From the NCBI GenBank assembly GCA_025928155.1, contig JAICKC010000004.1:1-64000 (forward strand): a DNA stretch of 64,000 bases. Direction: 5' to 3'. The first letter of the stretch is position 1, and each line of letters begins with the position of its first letter. This document shows, in pieces, positions 39,022-47,853 of this stretch. The translations under genes and the position numbers were made by a program. The notes beneath the pieces are model-generated. The model saw nothing but the letters and a program-made list of their open reading frames with translations, ran no database searches and had not been told where the DNA came from. This DNA comes from Candidatus Saccharimonadota bacterium (GTDB lineage Bacteria; Patescibacteriota; Saccharimonadia; Saccharimonadales; UBA4665).

Positions 39022-40015
39022 TTACCGCAAGCTCATTCAAGATAATTTCCTTATCAAAGACAAGGACGGCGTTATCGGGTCGTTCATATTCAATGACACC
39101 CAAAACTATTACTACGACCTCATACACCGGGACTACCCGAGCTGGGATGGTATACGCGAAAACATACTCAAAAGCCGACAGCCGGGCTTTAGCAGTCTGA
39201 TTGATGCCATATTCGCTGTGGACTTCATAGCAAGTGAGATGTCGTGGATTCCAATTATCGACAGCGACATTTATAGCTATATCGACCAGCAAACACTCGT
39301 ATTGTTCGAACGCACTAACATGTATCTCGAAAGCTGGGCGGCTAAAACTGCCGGCGTCCCCTACGAAGAAAATCAAGACCTGATACGCAAATTACTCAAG
39401 TTCGAGCTGTTGGAAACAGACCAAGGCAAGATGATTAAAGGCAAGCGTGGCGCTCAAATCCACGTACAGACCGCCAGTGCGAAAGTTTCCGGGCGCGGCG
39501 GCACAAAGCAGAATATACACGAAAGCGAGCCTGCATTTTATCCGAACACCGAAATACTGAACGCCCGCCAACTGATTACAGGTATCGAAGAACAGGTACC
39601 AATGGGCAAAGGCAAGATATTCCGCGAAAGCACCGGCAACACGACTGATGACTTTTTTGGCGAAGAATTTGAAGCTGGACTAAAACCAAACTCAGAGTTC
39701 AAAAGCCGTTTTCTTGGCTGGTATATCCACAAAGAATACTCGCTTACACCACCTGCCGGCTGGACACCACCACCCTACTACGATCAGGTACGCCGCGAGT
39801 ATGGTGCTACTGAAGCGCAGTGTTACCGCCATTTTGTGAAAACCAAGGGCCTCACTGACAAGCTGCGCATGCGCGAAAACCCAACCTACCCAGAGGAAGC
39901 GTTTTTGATGGCGGGCGACCCATATTTTTCGGCGGATGCCCTACTTGATTACCAGAACAAAGTAAAACAGCCGCAAAAGAAAGGCGAGTATGTTTCGGAT
40001 ATACAGACAGCCTAA
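39008..40015 (+). CDS. Terminase large subunit, ATPase part (frame 1)
   Basis: 335 aa. The packaging ATPase: ILKSRQPGFSSLID is the deviant Walker A, TKQNIHESEPAF holds the Walker-B-like acidic pair, and FRESTGNT is the coupling motif; QCYRHFVKTKGLTDK and NPTYPEEAF follow. It ends at 40015 just where the nuclease domain should begin. The nuclease domain continues in the +1 frame (39990-40622). GTG start at 39008 is supported by overlap with the small subunit. Confidence 0.88.
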   Translation: MSRLNYRKLIQDNFLIKDKDGVIGSFIFNDTQNYYYDLIHRDYPSWDGIRENILKSRQPGFSSLIDAIFAVDFIASEMSWIPIIDSDIYSYIDQQTLVLFERTNMYLESWAAKTAGVPYEENQDLIRKLLKFELLETDQGKMIKGKRGAQIHVQTASAKVSGRGGTKQNIHESEPAFYPNTEILNARQLITGIEEQVPMGKGKIFRESTGNTTDDFFGEEFEAGLKPNSEFKSRFLGWYIHKEYSLTPPAGWTPPPYYDQVRREYGATEAQCYRHFVKTKGLTDKLRMRENPTYPEEAFLMAGDPYFSADALLDYQNKVKQPQKKGEYVSDIQTA

Positions 40016-40622
40016 GCGCGGCGAGTTCTTTCTGCTCGGTGGGGACACGGCCCAAGGCGGCAGTGACAGCAACATGGGCGGCGCACTCTCGTACAGCCAG
40101 CTGGACTTCCCTATTGTGTGGGACTTTCCATTTACTGTTGCGGCAACAGTTACACCGCAGCTGCACCAGCTGCTCGAATGGATATATAGCGTTACGTTAA
40201 TCGCTCCAGTTATTGCGCTTGAGCGCCAAAACGGTGGTGCAAGCGAAATGGAACGCTTGCGTGTAATGAATCGGTGGGGCCACTACCGCCTCTATGTCAG
40301 CCGGAAGTTTGGCACCGAGGACGGCGAGGAAGAAACCGAAAAACTTGGCTGGGACACGAACAATCTCACCCGCCCGAAGCTTATAGGAGATTGGCGTGAC
40401 GCGTTTGATGGTGAGGTTTGCGTGATATACGACGGCCCCACGATTTCGCAGCACAAGACGTTCATCAGCAACAAGCGCGGCCGGCCTGAAGCTGCTGCGG
40501 GCAAGCATGACGACGGCGTTATCTACTCAGCTATTTGCTGGCAAATGTACCAAACCGAACGGCCGCCGGTGGTGCGTGACGATTACGAGCAGCCGTATCA
40601 ACGAACGAATTTTATGGTGTGA
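39990..40622 (+). CDS. Terminase large subunit, nuclease part (frame 2)
   Basis: About 210 aa in the +1 frame. RIYRQPKRGEFFLLGGDTAQ then GGSDSN is the first RNase H-like metal site (GGDTAxG); ALERQNGG and KHDDGVIYSAICW provide later acidic residues. It cuts the concatemer at the end of packaging. The apparent ATG at 39990 lies in the middle of the protein with no ribosome-binding site, so it is probably read by frameshifting from the ATPase part, or the sequence has a one-base error near 39985-39995. Confidence 0.85.
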   Translation: MFRIYRQPKRGEFFLLGGDTAQGGSDSNMGGALSYSQLDFPIVWDFPFTVAATVTPQLHQLLEWIYSVTLIAPVIALERQNGGASEMERLRVMNRWGHYRLYVSRKFGTEDGEEETEKLGWDTNNLTRPKLIGDWRDAFDGEVCVIYDGPTISQHKTFISNKRGRPEAAAGKHDDGVIYSAICWQMYQTERPPVVRDDYEQPYQRTNFMV

Positions 40623-40649
40623 CGCGACTAACAGAAAGGACAAAAATCA

Positions 40650-41015
40650 GTGTGCAAATGTACTCCGAATATTAGAACCCCGTTTTGCGGTAAACCCGGC
40701 TGTGAGTGGCCGAAAGAGGAAACTGCAATAACAGACCGCGTAAACCTGTTACAACGGCCGCCATTTGGAAAAATGGTCGAGACGCGTAGCTTCGCCGGCG
40801 GCAGGCTTGTATCGACCAAATCCGAATATACGCGTAGCTTTGAGGTCAACGGCGCGTTCGAAGCTTTGAGCGTTATTGGTAAGGCGCTTACCGAACTCGG
40901 CGATACCAACAATCACCAGATGACATTTGCGGTATTCGGCGATCATCAAACCGCAGACATAACACGCGTGGCGCTTACATACGCCATAGCTGGAGGTGAC
41001 TCCCATGTCGGCTAA
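40650..41015 (+). CDS. Hypothetical phage protein with N-terminal Cys cluster, 121 aa
   Basis: The N-terminus has CKCTPNIRTPFCGKPGCEWP, four Cys in a C-x-C...C-x4-C arrangement that could bind zinc. The rest is alpha/beta with no motif. GTG start at 40650 follows GAAAGGA. It overlaps the next gene start. Unknown role; small genes between terminase and portal are usually accessory. Confidence 0.6.
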   Translation: MCKCTPNIRTPFCGKPGCEWPKEETAITDRVNLLQRPPFGKMVETRSFAGGRLVSTKSEYTRSFEVNGAFEALSVIGKALTELGDTNNHQMTFAVFGDHQTADITRVALTYAIAGGDSHVG

Positions 41016-41451
41016 GCTAACACTAGACCAGAAGGCAGCAGCGCAAAAAGCAGCACAAACTGGCCGCGCAATTACCAAAGTCGTAAAGCGTGTGATTGCG
41101 GAAGGCTATGAACCTATACCGGGCCGCGAGGTGCTAACCCTATCAATCACCGTGCAGCCGAATCTTGGCAGTTATGTGAACCTAGTCGTTGCTGGCAAGG
41201 ATGACGAAAAGGACAAAGAGGGCAAACCTAAACGCTTTGGTATTACCGTAGGCCTGAACGATATGATTTTCAGCCACAACTTTGCGCGCCTGCTTTGGGG
41301 TGAAGGTTTAAAGCCAACACTCGCTAACATCAACAAACCTCTACAGCTAGGCTGGCAGCACCATTTGCGGCAGCTCACCATGATTGAAGATGATGAAGAT
41401 CGTGTTGCGTACTTGGCCGAGACTGTACCAAAGAAAAGGGCCAAAAAGTGA
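41005..41451 (+). CDS. Hypothetical phage protein, 148 aa
   Basis: Unrecognised. Basic N-terminus (KAAQTGRAITKVVKRVIAEG) and a central beta-rich part (LTLSITVQPNLGSYVNLVVA). ATG at 41005 is preceded by GGAGGTGA, so the true start is there and not at 40996. Ends in a Lys-rich tail and overlaps the next start (GTGA). Confidence 0.6.
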   Translation: MSAKLTLDQKAAAQKAAQTGRAITKVVKRVIAEGYEPIPGREVLTLSITVQPNLGSYVNLVVAGKDDEKDKEGKPKRFGITVGLNDMIFSHNFARLLWGEGLKPTLANINKPLQLGWQHHLRQLTMIEDDEDRVAYLAETVPKKRAKK

Positions 41452-41708
41452 TTGGTCAACTCTCAACTAGCGCATTGCAAGACCTTACGATTAAGCTGCG
41501 TGAGCGTTACCCGCGCGCAATGCGTGGGGCTATACGTTTAGGTGCTGTGCAGGAATTAGGCAGAACTGCCATGACACTCATTATCGTATTCGATGACGGC
41601 CGCGAGCGGCGAATTAGCTTTGAAACACCGCAAGATATTCACGACGAACTACAAAAAATCGAAGTAAACCTACGTCCGCGTGAGGCATGGGAATTTCATA
41701 AACGATAG
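41448..41708 (+). CDS. Hypothetical phage protein, 86 aa
   Basis: Small, basic, unrecognised. GTG start overlaps the preceding stop codon, indicating coupling. It has a beta-hairpin-like stretch TLIIVFDDGRERRISFETPQ. Confidence 0.55.
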   Translation: MIGQLSTSALQDLTIKLRERYPRAMRGAIRLGAVQELGRTAMTLIIVFDDGRERRISFETPQDIHDELQKIEVNLRPREAWEFHKR

Positions 41709-41716
41709 AAAGGCAT

Positions 41717-41920
41717 ATGATGGATTTTGACGAACCAAATCTATACAACCATATAACATCATTACTTATGGAGAACGGTGCTAGTGCTACGAAAGAAGCA
41801 GTAAACGCTGTTATTGGACTTATCCAAGACCGTGATAGCCACCTATTCGAACGCCTTAGTGTTCAGCTTGAGCGACACAAACAACAAATCTCACAATACA
41901 CACAAAAGGCTGAGTCATGA
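41717..41920 (+). CDS. Hypothetical phage protein, 67 aa
   Basis: Small, acidic, helical protein (ASATKEAVNAVIGLIQD, QLERHKQQISQY). GAAAGG precedes the ATG. Its stop overlaps the next ATG (ATGA). Confidence 0.5.
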   Translation: MMDFDEPNLYNHITSLLMENGASATKEAVNAVIGLIQDRDSHLFERLSVQLERHKQQISQYTQKAES

Positions 41921-42162
41921 CAGGCTCACTACTGCCCGACCCCTACCGTTTGGTACTGCACAAATGTTGGGACGATAGTGCAGCCGACTACGAACGTTGG
42001 TATACCCTCCAGCGTTACACCCGCACCATGCTCGGCCGCTATAAATGGAAAACCGTAGGCTATCACACTGAAGTAGGCTTGATAGCAATTCGCGGTAATG
42101 AAGCATGGGCCCAAAAGCAAGCAAGACACTACAACATCTCAATGCCTAAGGAGTCCAAGTAA
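41917..42162 (+). CDS. Hypothetical phage protein, 81 aa
   Basis: Aromatic- and Arg-rich small protein (LHKCWDDSAADYERWYTLQR). Coupled by overlap on both sides. No family recognised. Confidence 0.5.
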   Translation: MTGSLLPDPYRLVLHKCWDDSAADYERWYTLQRYTRTMLGRYKWKTVGYHTEVGLIAIRGNEAWAQKQARHYNISMPKESK

Positions 42163-42422
42163 TGAACATTGATGACAGCAAAATTCTATCAATCGTAATC
42201 GTGAGGTGCCCGCTCGGTTGGCTGGCTCATCTGCGCTTCGCAGACACACAATTTGACGAGGACATAAGCGCCTCCAGCAAGTTTGTACTCAACACGCGTA
42301 TAGACCAAAAAGTATTTCGGGCGCTCGGCTTGAGCCACCAGACAAGCGACGCTGCGGAATTTGAGCGCAAGCGGCGGCTGCCCTCTACCCATTACCAGCG
42401 CCGCATGACAGCGTTTCGTTAG
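42162..42422 (+). CDS. Hypothetical phage protein, 86 aa
   Basis: Small protein of mixed composition with VIVRCPLGWLAHLRFADTQF. TAATG overlap with the previous gene. It ends the small-gene block before the portal leader. Confidence 0.5.
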   Translation: MNIDDSKILSIVIVRCPLGWLAHLRFADTQFDEDISASSKFVLNTRIDQKVFRALGLSHQTSDAAEFERKRRLPSTHYQRRMTAFR

Positions 42423-42427
42423 AAACT

Positions 42428-42500
42428 GCGTATACGCGCGCTAAACGTCTGTGCTATATGTGTGAGTAGAAACGCCACCGGTATCGACCCGGAACGTGAA
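42428..42500 (+). promoter_or_regulatory. Portal leader with repeated CCGGTAYCGACCCGGAA motif
   Basis: A palindrome GCGTATACGC (42428-42437) precedes CACCGGTATCGACCCGGAA at ~42475-42493, 28 bp before the portal start. The same motif returns twice at 52386-52405 and 52462-52481 before another late gene. It may be an RNA structure, a protein-binding site or a late promoter part. Confidence 0.5.
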
Positions 42501-42520
42501 ACACGGAAAGGTCGAAACCA

Positions 42521-44638
42521 GTGGCAACCTATTTAGATGAGAAAGAACTCCTACCCAGCTATACAGCTGCGGTTGAAGAAGCACGTAAGCATACTGACCG
42601 CTTCGACGAATACGACCGGCTTGCCGCAAACGGTATCCGCCCTAACCTTCCCAAGAATTACCCTGAAGTCAACGACGGTACGCTATCATCCATGCTTGAC
42701 GAGAACGTTAAGCGCGTATTCCAGAAGTTGTATAGCGGAAAGTTCTCCGCTTACGACCGCAGCGATGCTTGGTTTGATGAACTCGTAAACGTTCTGTGGA
42801 CGCGCTACATCATCCCGGGCGCAAATACCGATGCCGACTTTTTCACTAAGTTTTGGAACCTGATGTACAGAGCTGAGAAGTACGGTAGTAACCCGTTCTT
42901 CTGCTTTTTCTCTACGCGTGACGATTACACCGGTGGTGACTGGGTGATTGATAACCCACGCGATGTATATCTTGAGCCTGGCAAAGTATCGGCGGATAGC
43001 TCGAACTACCTTTGGCGCAATAGCTACATGACCAAGCTCGATCTGCAAAACCTCATTGAGCAGGCTCAGGCTGAAAATGCCGATGCTGCAAAAACTAAGC
43101 GCGACAGTTTTAACACTTGGGACGTTGAGCTACTACAGCAATATGTAAACGCGGGCCCTGGGGGCAAAGACGACCAAAACAAGAACCGCACCGAGAAGCA
43201 GCGACAGATACAATCGCCGTACTTCACATTTGCTACTGCCTATCACAAAGGCTTCAATGCTCCGTTTCTGACCATCATACCGTCAATGACCGGTCAAGTA
43301 GTGCGTACGCGCGAGAATGAAAACCCGTCAGGCGCTACACCGATTGGTTTCGCCTACCATACCCAAGACCTCGAAAGTCCCTACGGCCGTGGCCTCGTAC
43401 AAAAGGCTGGCCACACACAGAATGTGCTCGATTACTTTAAGGCTGCTGACGTTCTGGCAACGCAGATGGGCGTAGAACCGCCGACAAAAATCAAAGGTTC
43501 CGAGCAGTCACTCACCGGATTCGTGGAAAGCAGCATTATCTATGCCCCTCGCCAGAAGTGGCGCGTAGGCAACGGCGATGCTAATCCGGTTGACCTTAGC
43601 AATGGTGTTTATGACCAGTTGCAAAGCCGCATGAGCAATTACAAAACCGATCTGATGAACCAGCTCGGCATATTTGATACCAGCGTAAGCTCAACCGTTG
43701 GCAATCCGCAGTTCAGTAAAACTCCCGCCGGTGTCGCAAATCTCAATACCCGTACCAACGTCAACGACAATTTCTTTAGCCGTTCAGGCGCTGCCGCATT
43801 TAAGCAACTAGCCGAGCGCCTAATGAACATTCACCTTGCCAACATGGAAGGCACTGAGCCGTACGGCCTGCTCGAAGATGAAGTAGAGCGCCTGCAGAAA
43901 GCTGGATGGGCCGAAGCTAGTAAAAACATCACGCTCGTCTGGAAAAACCTGCGCGGCAAGATGTGCTTCGAAGTTGACGACCCCACTAGCATCAACGACG
44001 AGGAAACCCAGGGGCTCAAAGAAGTCATTACGACCCTGACCGAAAACAACGGCGCGGCAGTCTCGCTTATCGAAGGCGATGGCGATTATAGGGTTGACTT
44101 GGGCGAAGCGTACCGCCAGTACTTCGGCAAATTCCAGCTTCCGAACCTCGATAAGATCATTGTGCCTGTTGACTCTGAGAACTCCGAAGCCGCGAATGGC
44201 GGCCCAGCACCGCAGCCAACACAACCAGGTGCCGCAAATGGTCAAGGCCAAGCTACACCAGCTGGCCGCGCTCCGTCATCCAGCATCAACTACAAAGATG
44301 CCCCGCCTGATATACAGGCTCAAATGGAAGCAGCCGAGGGATGGAGGCCAAGCCCGACACATGCTCCGGCGCTCCAGGCCGCAATGCAACCCCCGCAACC
44401 TCCTGCACCGGCTACACCTGCCCCCACAGCACCGCAAGCACCACAGCATTTGCCTATCACGCCAGAAAACGCCGCACAGCTTAGCCAGGAACACGACGCT
44501 ACCAAACAGCAATACGGTGTCGATGAACACGGTGCGGCAATTATTATGGCCGCCCGCCGCGCCGGCGTGCCGGAAGCAAAGATAGCAGAAGGCATGGCAG
44601 CGGCCCGTGCTAACGCAACGAAAGGAAACCAGCAATGA
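42521..44638 (+). CDS. Portal protein (podovirus type)
   Basis: A 705-aa protein with the size and order expected of a podovirus portal. Recognisable pieces are FFTKFWNLMYRAEKYGSNPF, DDYTGGDWVIDNPRDVYLEP GKVS (portal wing) and SPYGRGLVQKAGHTQNVLDY F (stem/clip region). The C-terminal ~130 residues are Pro/Ala/Gln-rich, probably the barrel/crown extension. Twelve copies would form the vertex through which DNA passes. GTG start at 42521 with GGAAAGG upstream. Family assignment is from pattern and position. Confidence 0.8.
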   Translation: MATYLDEKELLPSYTAAVEEARKHTDRFDEYDRLAANGIRPNLPKNYPEVNDGTLSSMLDENVKRVFQKLYSGKFSAYDRSDAWFDELVNVLWTRYIIPGANTDADFFTKFWNLMYRAEKYGSNPFFCFFSTRDDYTGGDWVIDNPRDVYLEPGKVSADSSNYLWRNSYMTKLDLQNLIEQAQAENADAAKTKRDSFNTWDVELLQQYVNAGPGGKDDQNKNRTEKQRQIQSPYFTFATAYHKGFNAPFLTIIPSMTGQVVRTRENENPSGATPIGFAYHTQDLESPYGRGLVQKAGHTQNVLDYFKAADVLATQMGVEPPTKIKGSEQSLTGFVESSIIYAPRQKWRVGNGDANPVDLSNGVYDQLQSRMSNYKTDLMNQLGIFDTSVSSTVGNPQFSKTPAGVANLNTRTNVNDNFFSRSGAAAFKQLAERLMNIHLANMEGTEPYGLLEDEVERLQKAGWAEASKNITLVWKNLRGKMCFEVDDPTSINDEETQGLKEVITTLTENNGAAVSLIEGDGDYRVDLGEAYRQYFGKFQLPNLDKIIVPVDSENSEAANGGPAPQPTQPGAANGQGQATPAGRAPSSSINYKDAPPDIQAQMEAAEGWRPSPTHAPALQAAMQPPQPPAPATPAPTAPQAPQHLPITPENAAQLSQEHDATKQQYGVDEHGAAIIMAARRAGVPEAKIAEGMAAARANATKGNQQ

Positions 44639-45108
44639 ACAGAAACGACGACAGCATAATGGCGAGCGGTGTTCGCAGCGGCATATTCGGTAACGACATC
44701 ACGACCGAAGCAAACGAGGAAGCCGAAAGAGCCGAACGCGAATTTATAGAAAAAATCGTACCGAACGCCCAAGAGCAAGTCGATGCGCTAAACATTGAAG
44801 TCGCCCAAGCCAACAACCTTGTAGCGTTCGTAAACTCGCTTGGCGGTCATATGCCGAGTGACGTTGATGCCCATACCCTGCAAGTCAAACTCGAAGCCCG
44901 CTACTCGTACATCGTGTACCTGTTGAACCGTAAGGCGGACATCGTGAACATGATGGCCTACAAAGAGCACGACCTGCAAGACAACTGGCCAACTATGCCG
45001 CTGCCGAAAATGAGCGACGTATTTCAGGCGCAAGTTGAGCCTGAGCCCGCTACTGGCCTACGTGCCGTTATTCGCCGGATGTTTGGCAAATGGAGACTGC
45101 CTATGTAG
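44635..45108 (+). CDS. Hypothetical phage protein, 157 aa
   Basis: Acidic N-terminal half with a long helix (TEANEEAERAEREFIEKIVP and onward), then a mixed half ending in a basic tail (IRRMFGKWRLPM). Start overlaps the portal stop (ATGA). It lies between portal and scaffold; a structural or assembly role is possible. A strong hairpin follows at 45121. Confidence 0.55.
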   Translation: MNRNDDSIMASGVRSGIFGNDITTEANEEAERAEREFIEKIVPNAQEQVDALNIEVAQANNLVAFVNSLGGHMPSDVDAHTLQVKLEARYSYIVYLLNRKADIVNMMAYKEHDLQDNWPTMPLPKMSDVFQAQVEPEPATGLRAVIRRMFGKWRLPM

Positions 45109-45120
45109 AGCAGCGCATGT

Positions 45121-45170
45121 GGCGTTGCACTCTGCACTGGTCGGCTGGTTCCAGTGCGGAGTGAAGCGCC
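45121..45170 (+). other. Strong RNA hairpin between late genes
   Basis: CACTCTGCACTGG pairs with CCAGTGCGGAGTG (13 bp, one G-T) around a 10-nt loop, with flanking GGCG/CGCC. There is no T-tract. It could protect mRNA ends, reduce readthrough, or be a processing site. Confidence 0.6.
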
Positions 45171-45280
45171 TCCTGCTTCGCGGCCGCGCCGCCAAAACGT
45201 TGAGGCTCGCCACCTTAAAGGCTGAACATTAACAATCTATATCCCTATCTGCGACCAAGCATCATAGAAGGAGACCTAAC

Positions 45281-45607
45281 ATGGCTGGACATGATGAACA
45301 AGCTATAGAAAAAGAAATTAGTGCAAAGGGTTTGAACGCCCCACGCCTAAAACCCGAAGACATCGACGCCGCAATTGTCGAGGAGAAGTACCACGTATTC
45401 GATGGGACTACTCTCACCGTTTGCTGCCTAGTGCTGAAGAACGGTTTTACCGTTACTGGCGAAAGCGCAGCCGCAAGCGCATCAAACTTTGATGAGCAAA
45501 TTGGACGGAAGATAGCCAAAGAGAACGCACGGAATAAAATCTGGGCGCTCGAAGGTTATCTGCTCCGAAACCGTCTCTACGTAGATAGCCTAAAAAGCGA
45601 TAGTTAA
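45281..45607 (+). CDS. N4 gp49 / Sf6 gene 66-family phage protein
   Basis: A 108-aa protein matching the family: DIDAAIVEEKYHVFDGTTLT, VCCLVLKNGFTVTGESAAAS, NFDEQIGRKIAKENARNKIW then ALEGYLLR. The 'NGFTVTGESA...NFDxxxGxxxAxxxAxxxIWxLEGYLL' pattern is diagnostic. The biochemical role is unknown; it is common in tailed-phage late or accessory regions. GAAGGAGA precedes the ATG. Confidence 0.88.
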   Translation: MAGHDEQAIEKEISAKGLNAPRLKPEDIDAAIVEEKYHVFDGTTLTVCCLVLKNGFTVTGESAAASASNFDEQIGRKIAKENARNKIWALEGYLLRNRLYVDSLKSDS

Positions 45608-45667
45608 TAAACAGTAATCGCTTGGCCGTGGTTATGGGATATGGATTGAAACATAAAGGAGTGACAA

Positions 45668-46564
45668 ATGTCAGAACCAACCTCATCAGCACCGGAAGAA
45701 TCCGCATCACCTACAGGCCAGGACGATTGGCTTAACGACGCGGATGTTGAAACCCCGGAGCAGGACGACCCAGAAGCAGGCGAAAAGCCGGCAGATGAGA
45801 TAAAGCCCGAAGATGGAGAGGACGAGCAGCAGCCAGGTGCTGACGAAAAAGACCCGGAAAAACCCGATGAAGCCGACCCCGAAAAGCCGGCAGAGGGAGA
45901 TGATCCGGACGCTGCAAAAAAGACAGAGGAAGCTGAGGCCGAGCAGAAGCGTTTTAACGACGAGCAGGCCAAGTTGCGCATCCAAGCGCGTGAAGCGGTA
46001 CGAAATGCAGCCCGGCAGCATGCCGAAAATGCGCAAGCCGCCATTGACGATGCTGGTGACGACGAAGTAAAGCGCGAGCTGGCCGAATTAAAGGCCAAGG
46101 ACGCGCAGCGCGAAGCCGACGATTTTGTACGGAGCGTCGAACACAACCAGAGCGTCATGAGTAACGACTATTCACGCGTTGCCCGTGAGATTGGCATGTT
46201 CAGGCCGACCAACGAGGACGGCTCACCGAACCCGGAGTACAACGACCGTGCTTACAATCTCGCGCTTGAGCACCTTGCACCTCACCTGATGACCCAAGAA
46301 ATGACTGACGACAGTGGTAATTCACAGTTAGTCATTCTCGGCAGCAACGTCCCTGTCTACGACTTCCTAAAAACCGAAGCAGAGGCAATGAAAGCAATCA
46401 TGGGCGATGTCGCCGAAAAGTCGGCTATCGAAGGCCGACAAGCCGAGCAGAAAATGCGCGGTCGCGCTGACCCGTCAAACGGTACCACTACGCCTAAGAC
46501 GCGCGAAACTAGCGCCGACGACAAAGAAGCCCGCGAAATGAAAGATGCTTTCGCCGACGTATAA
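45668..46564 (+). CDS. Scaffolding protein
   Basis: 298 aa, very acidic and Pro/Glu-rich in the first ~90 residues (DDPEAGEKPADEIKPEDGED), then long coiled helices (RFNDEQAKLRIQAREAVRNA) and a short basic/polar C-terminus. Composition, size and position just before the major capsid gene are those of podovirus/siphovirus scaffold proteins, which direct procapsid assembly and then leave. AAAGGAG precedes the ATG. Confidence 0.82.
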   Translation: MSEPTSSAPEESASPTGQDDWLNDADVETPEQDDPEAGEKPADEIKPEDGEDEQQPGADEKDPEKPDEADPEKPAEGDDPDAAKKTEEAEAEQKRFNDEQAKLRIQAREAVRNAARQHAENAQAAIDDAGDDEVKRELAELKAKDAQREADDFVRSVEHNQSVMSNDYSRVAREIGMFRPTNEDGSPNPEYNDRAYNLALEHLAPHLMTQEMTDDSGNSQLVILGSNVPVYDFLKTEAEAMKAIMGDVAEKSAIEGRQAEQKMRGRADPSNGTTTPKTRETSADDKEAREMKDAFADV

Positions 46565-46584
46565 ACACGAAAGGCTACTAAGAA

Positions 46585-47430
46585 ATGGGCGCAGTATATT
46601 ACAGCTCAAAAACCCTTAGCACCATTGACGAGCAGTATGCTCTCAAATCAAAAACCAAAGGCATAATCAACAACGGCTTTACGCTGGACTTCACCGGTAA
46701 CGGTACTGTCCAAATTCAGAACGTCGAAACCGTTGACGAAGTTGACTATGTACCTACTGGCTTTAACCGTTTTGGCTCACTCGTAGAGCTCGGCAACGGT
46801 CTGCAAGAGTTCACCATGTCCCAGGACAAGGCGTGGACGTTCAGCATTGACCGCAAGAGCGCTGACGACACCCAGAACGCGCTCGACGCCAAAAAGGCTG
46901 TTGCACGTCAGGTACGGGTTGTTTCTATCCCGAACACCGACAAGTACATTCTGGCCACTGTCCAGGCTTACGCCGTCACCAACAGCCAGGAAACCACTGG
47001 CAGCGGTACCGCTCTGAGCACCAGCAACGCATACCAGCGCTTCCTGCAACTAGGCGAATACCTGACCGACAACGAAATCGAAAACGAGGACGTGGTTGTG
47101 TACATGCCCCGCACTAAGTTGAACCTGTTGCGCCGCGACAGCGAGTTTAAATTCAACAGCGACAAGGCTTACGAAGATGCCAAGGTCGGCACAGTAGTGC
47201 CTATTGACGGTATGCGCATCGTTGTCGTTCCTACTAGCTACCTGCCGGCTAACACCAACTTCTTGGCTCTATCCGTGAACGTTGTTGCAGCTCCTATGAA
47301 AACCAACATGACCCGTACGCTCACTGACGTCCAGGGTATCGACGGCACCGTTGCTGAAGGCCGCCGCCGCTACGACGCATTTATCGCAAGCAATCGCGGT
47401 AAAGCAATCGTAGTTGACATGAACGCCTAA
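46585..47430 (+). CDS. Major capsid protein
   Basis: 281 aa, directly after the scaffold. Elements of capsid proteins of this class are EFTMSQDKAWTFSIDRKSAD (E-loop/spine region), LGEYLTDNEIENEDVVVYMP RTKL, VGTVVPIDGMRIVVVPTSYL and the late DAFIASNRGKAIVV. The 'SIDRKSADDTQ...' segment is typical of HK97-fold major capsid proteins of podovirus-like phages. It would form the icosahedral shell. No decoration domain is fused. Confidence 0.82.
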   Translation: MGAVYYSSKTLSTIDEQYALKSKTKGIINNGFTLDFTGNGTVQIQNVETVDEVDYVPTGFNRFGSLVELGNGLQEFTMSQDKAWTFSIDRKSADDTQNALDAKKAVARQVRVVSIPNTDKYILATVQAYAVTNSQETTGSGTALSTSNAYQRFLQLGEYLTDNEIENEDVVVYMPRTKLNLLRRDSEFKFNSDKAYEDAKVGTVVPIDGMRIVVVPTSYLPANTNFLALSVNVVAAPMKTNMTRTLTDVQGIDGTVAEGRRRYDAFIASNRGKAIVVDMNA

Positions 47431-47451
47431 TAAACCAAGAGAAAGGATATT

Positions 47452-47853
47452 GTGATGGCACAAGCACCACTCCCACCCAAAAATCTGTCACCCGAAAAGC
47501 CGGGTAATGGCCGTAGCGCAAACAAAAAGGGTGTTTACAAACACCCAGAAACCGGCCGCGAGCTCACAGCGCTTAGCGTACCAGCTGCCGACGCATTTGT
47601 GCGCCAGGGCTTCGAGTATGTAGGCCCCGCTCCTGTACAGACTGCCGCTAGGCCCAGCACAACTAGTGCTGTCAGCGATAGCAAAGCTGTAAAGAAAGCT
47701 CAAGAAGCACAGGCCGCCGCCGAGGCTGCCAAGGCTGAAGCCGACGCCAAGCTGGCAGAGGCCGAAAAACGTGCCGAGGAAGCTGAAGCACGTGCACAGG
47801 CCGCCGAAGAAGCTGCGGCTGGCAACAGTAACCCCGAGGAAGGTAACCAGTAA
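47452..47853 (+). CDS. Ala/Glu-rich helical phage protein, 133 aa
   Basis: The N-terminal half is basic and includes KGVYKHPETGRELTALSVPA; the C-terminal half is a long Ala/Lys/Glu coiled segment (KAEADAKLAEAEKRAEEAEA). Start GTG 47452 or ATG 47455, both near GAAAGGA. It lies between capsid and decoration genes and is probably a head protein or minor scaffold; not identified. Confidence 0.6.
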   Translation: MMAQAPLPPKNLSPEKPGNGRSANKKGVYKHPETGRELTALSVPAADAFVRQGFEYVGPAPVQTAARPSTTSAVSDSKAVKKAQEAQAAAEAAKAEADAKLAEAEKRAEEAEARAQAAEEAAAGNSNPEEGNQ

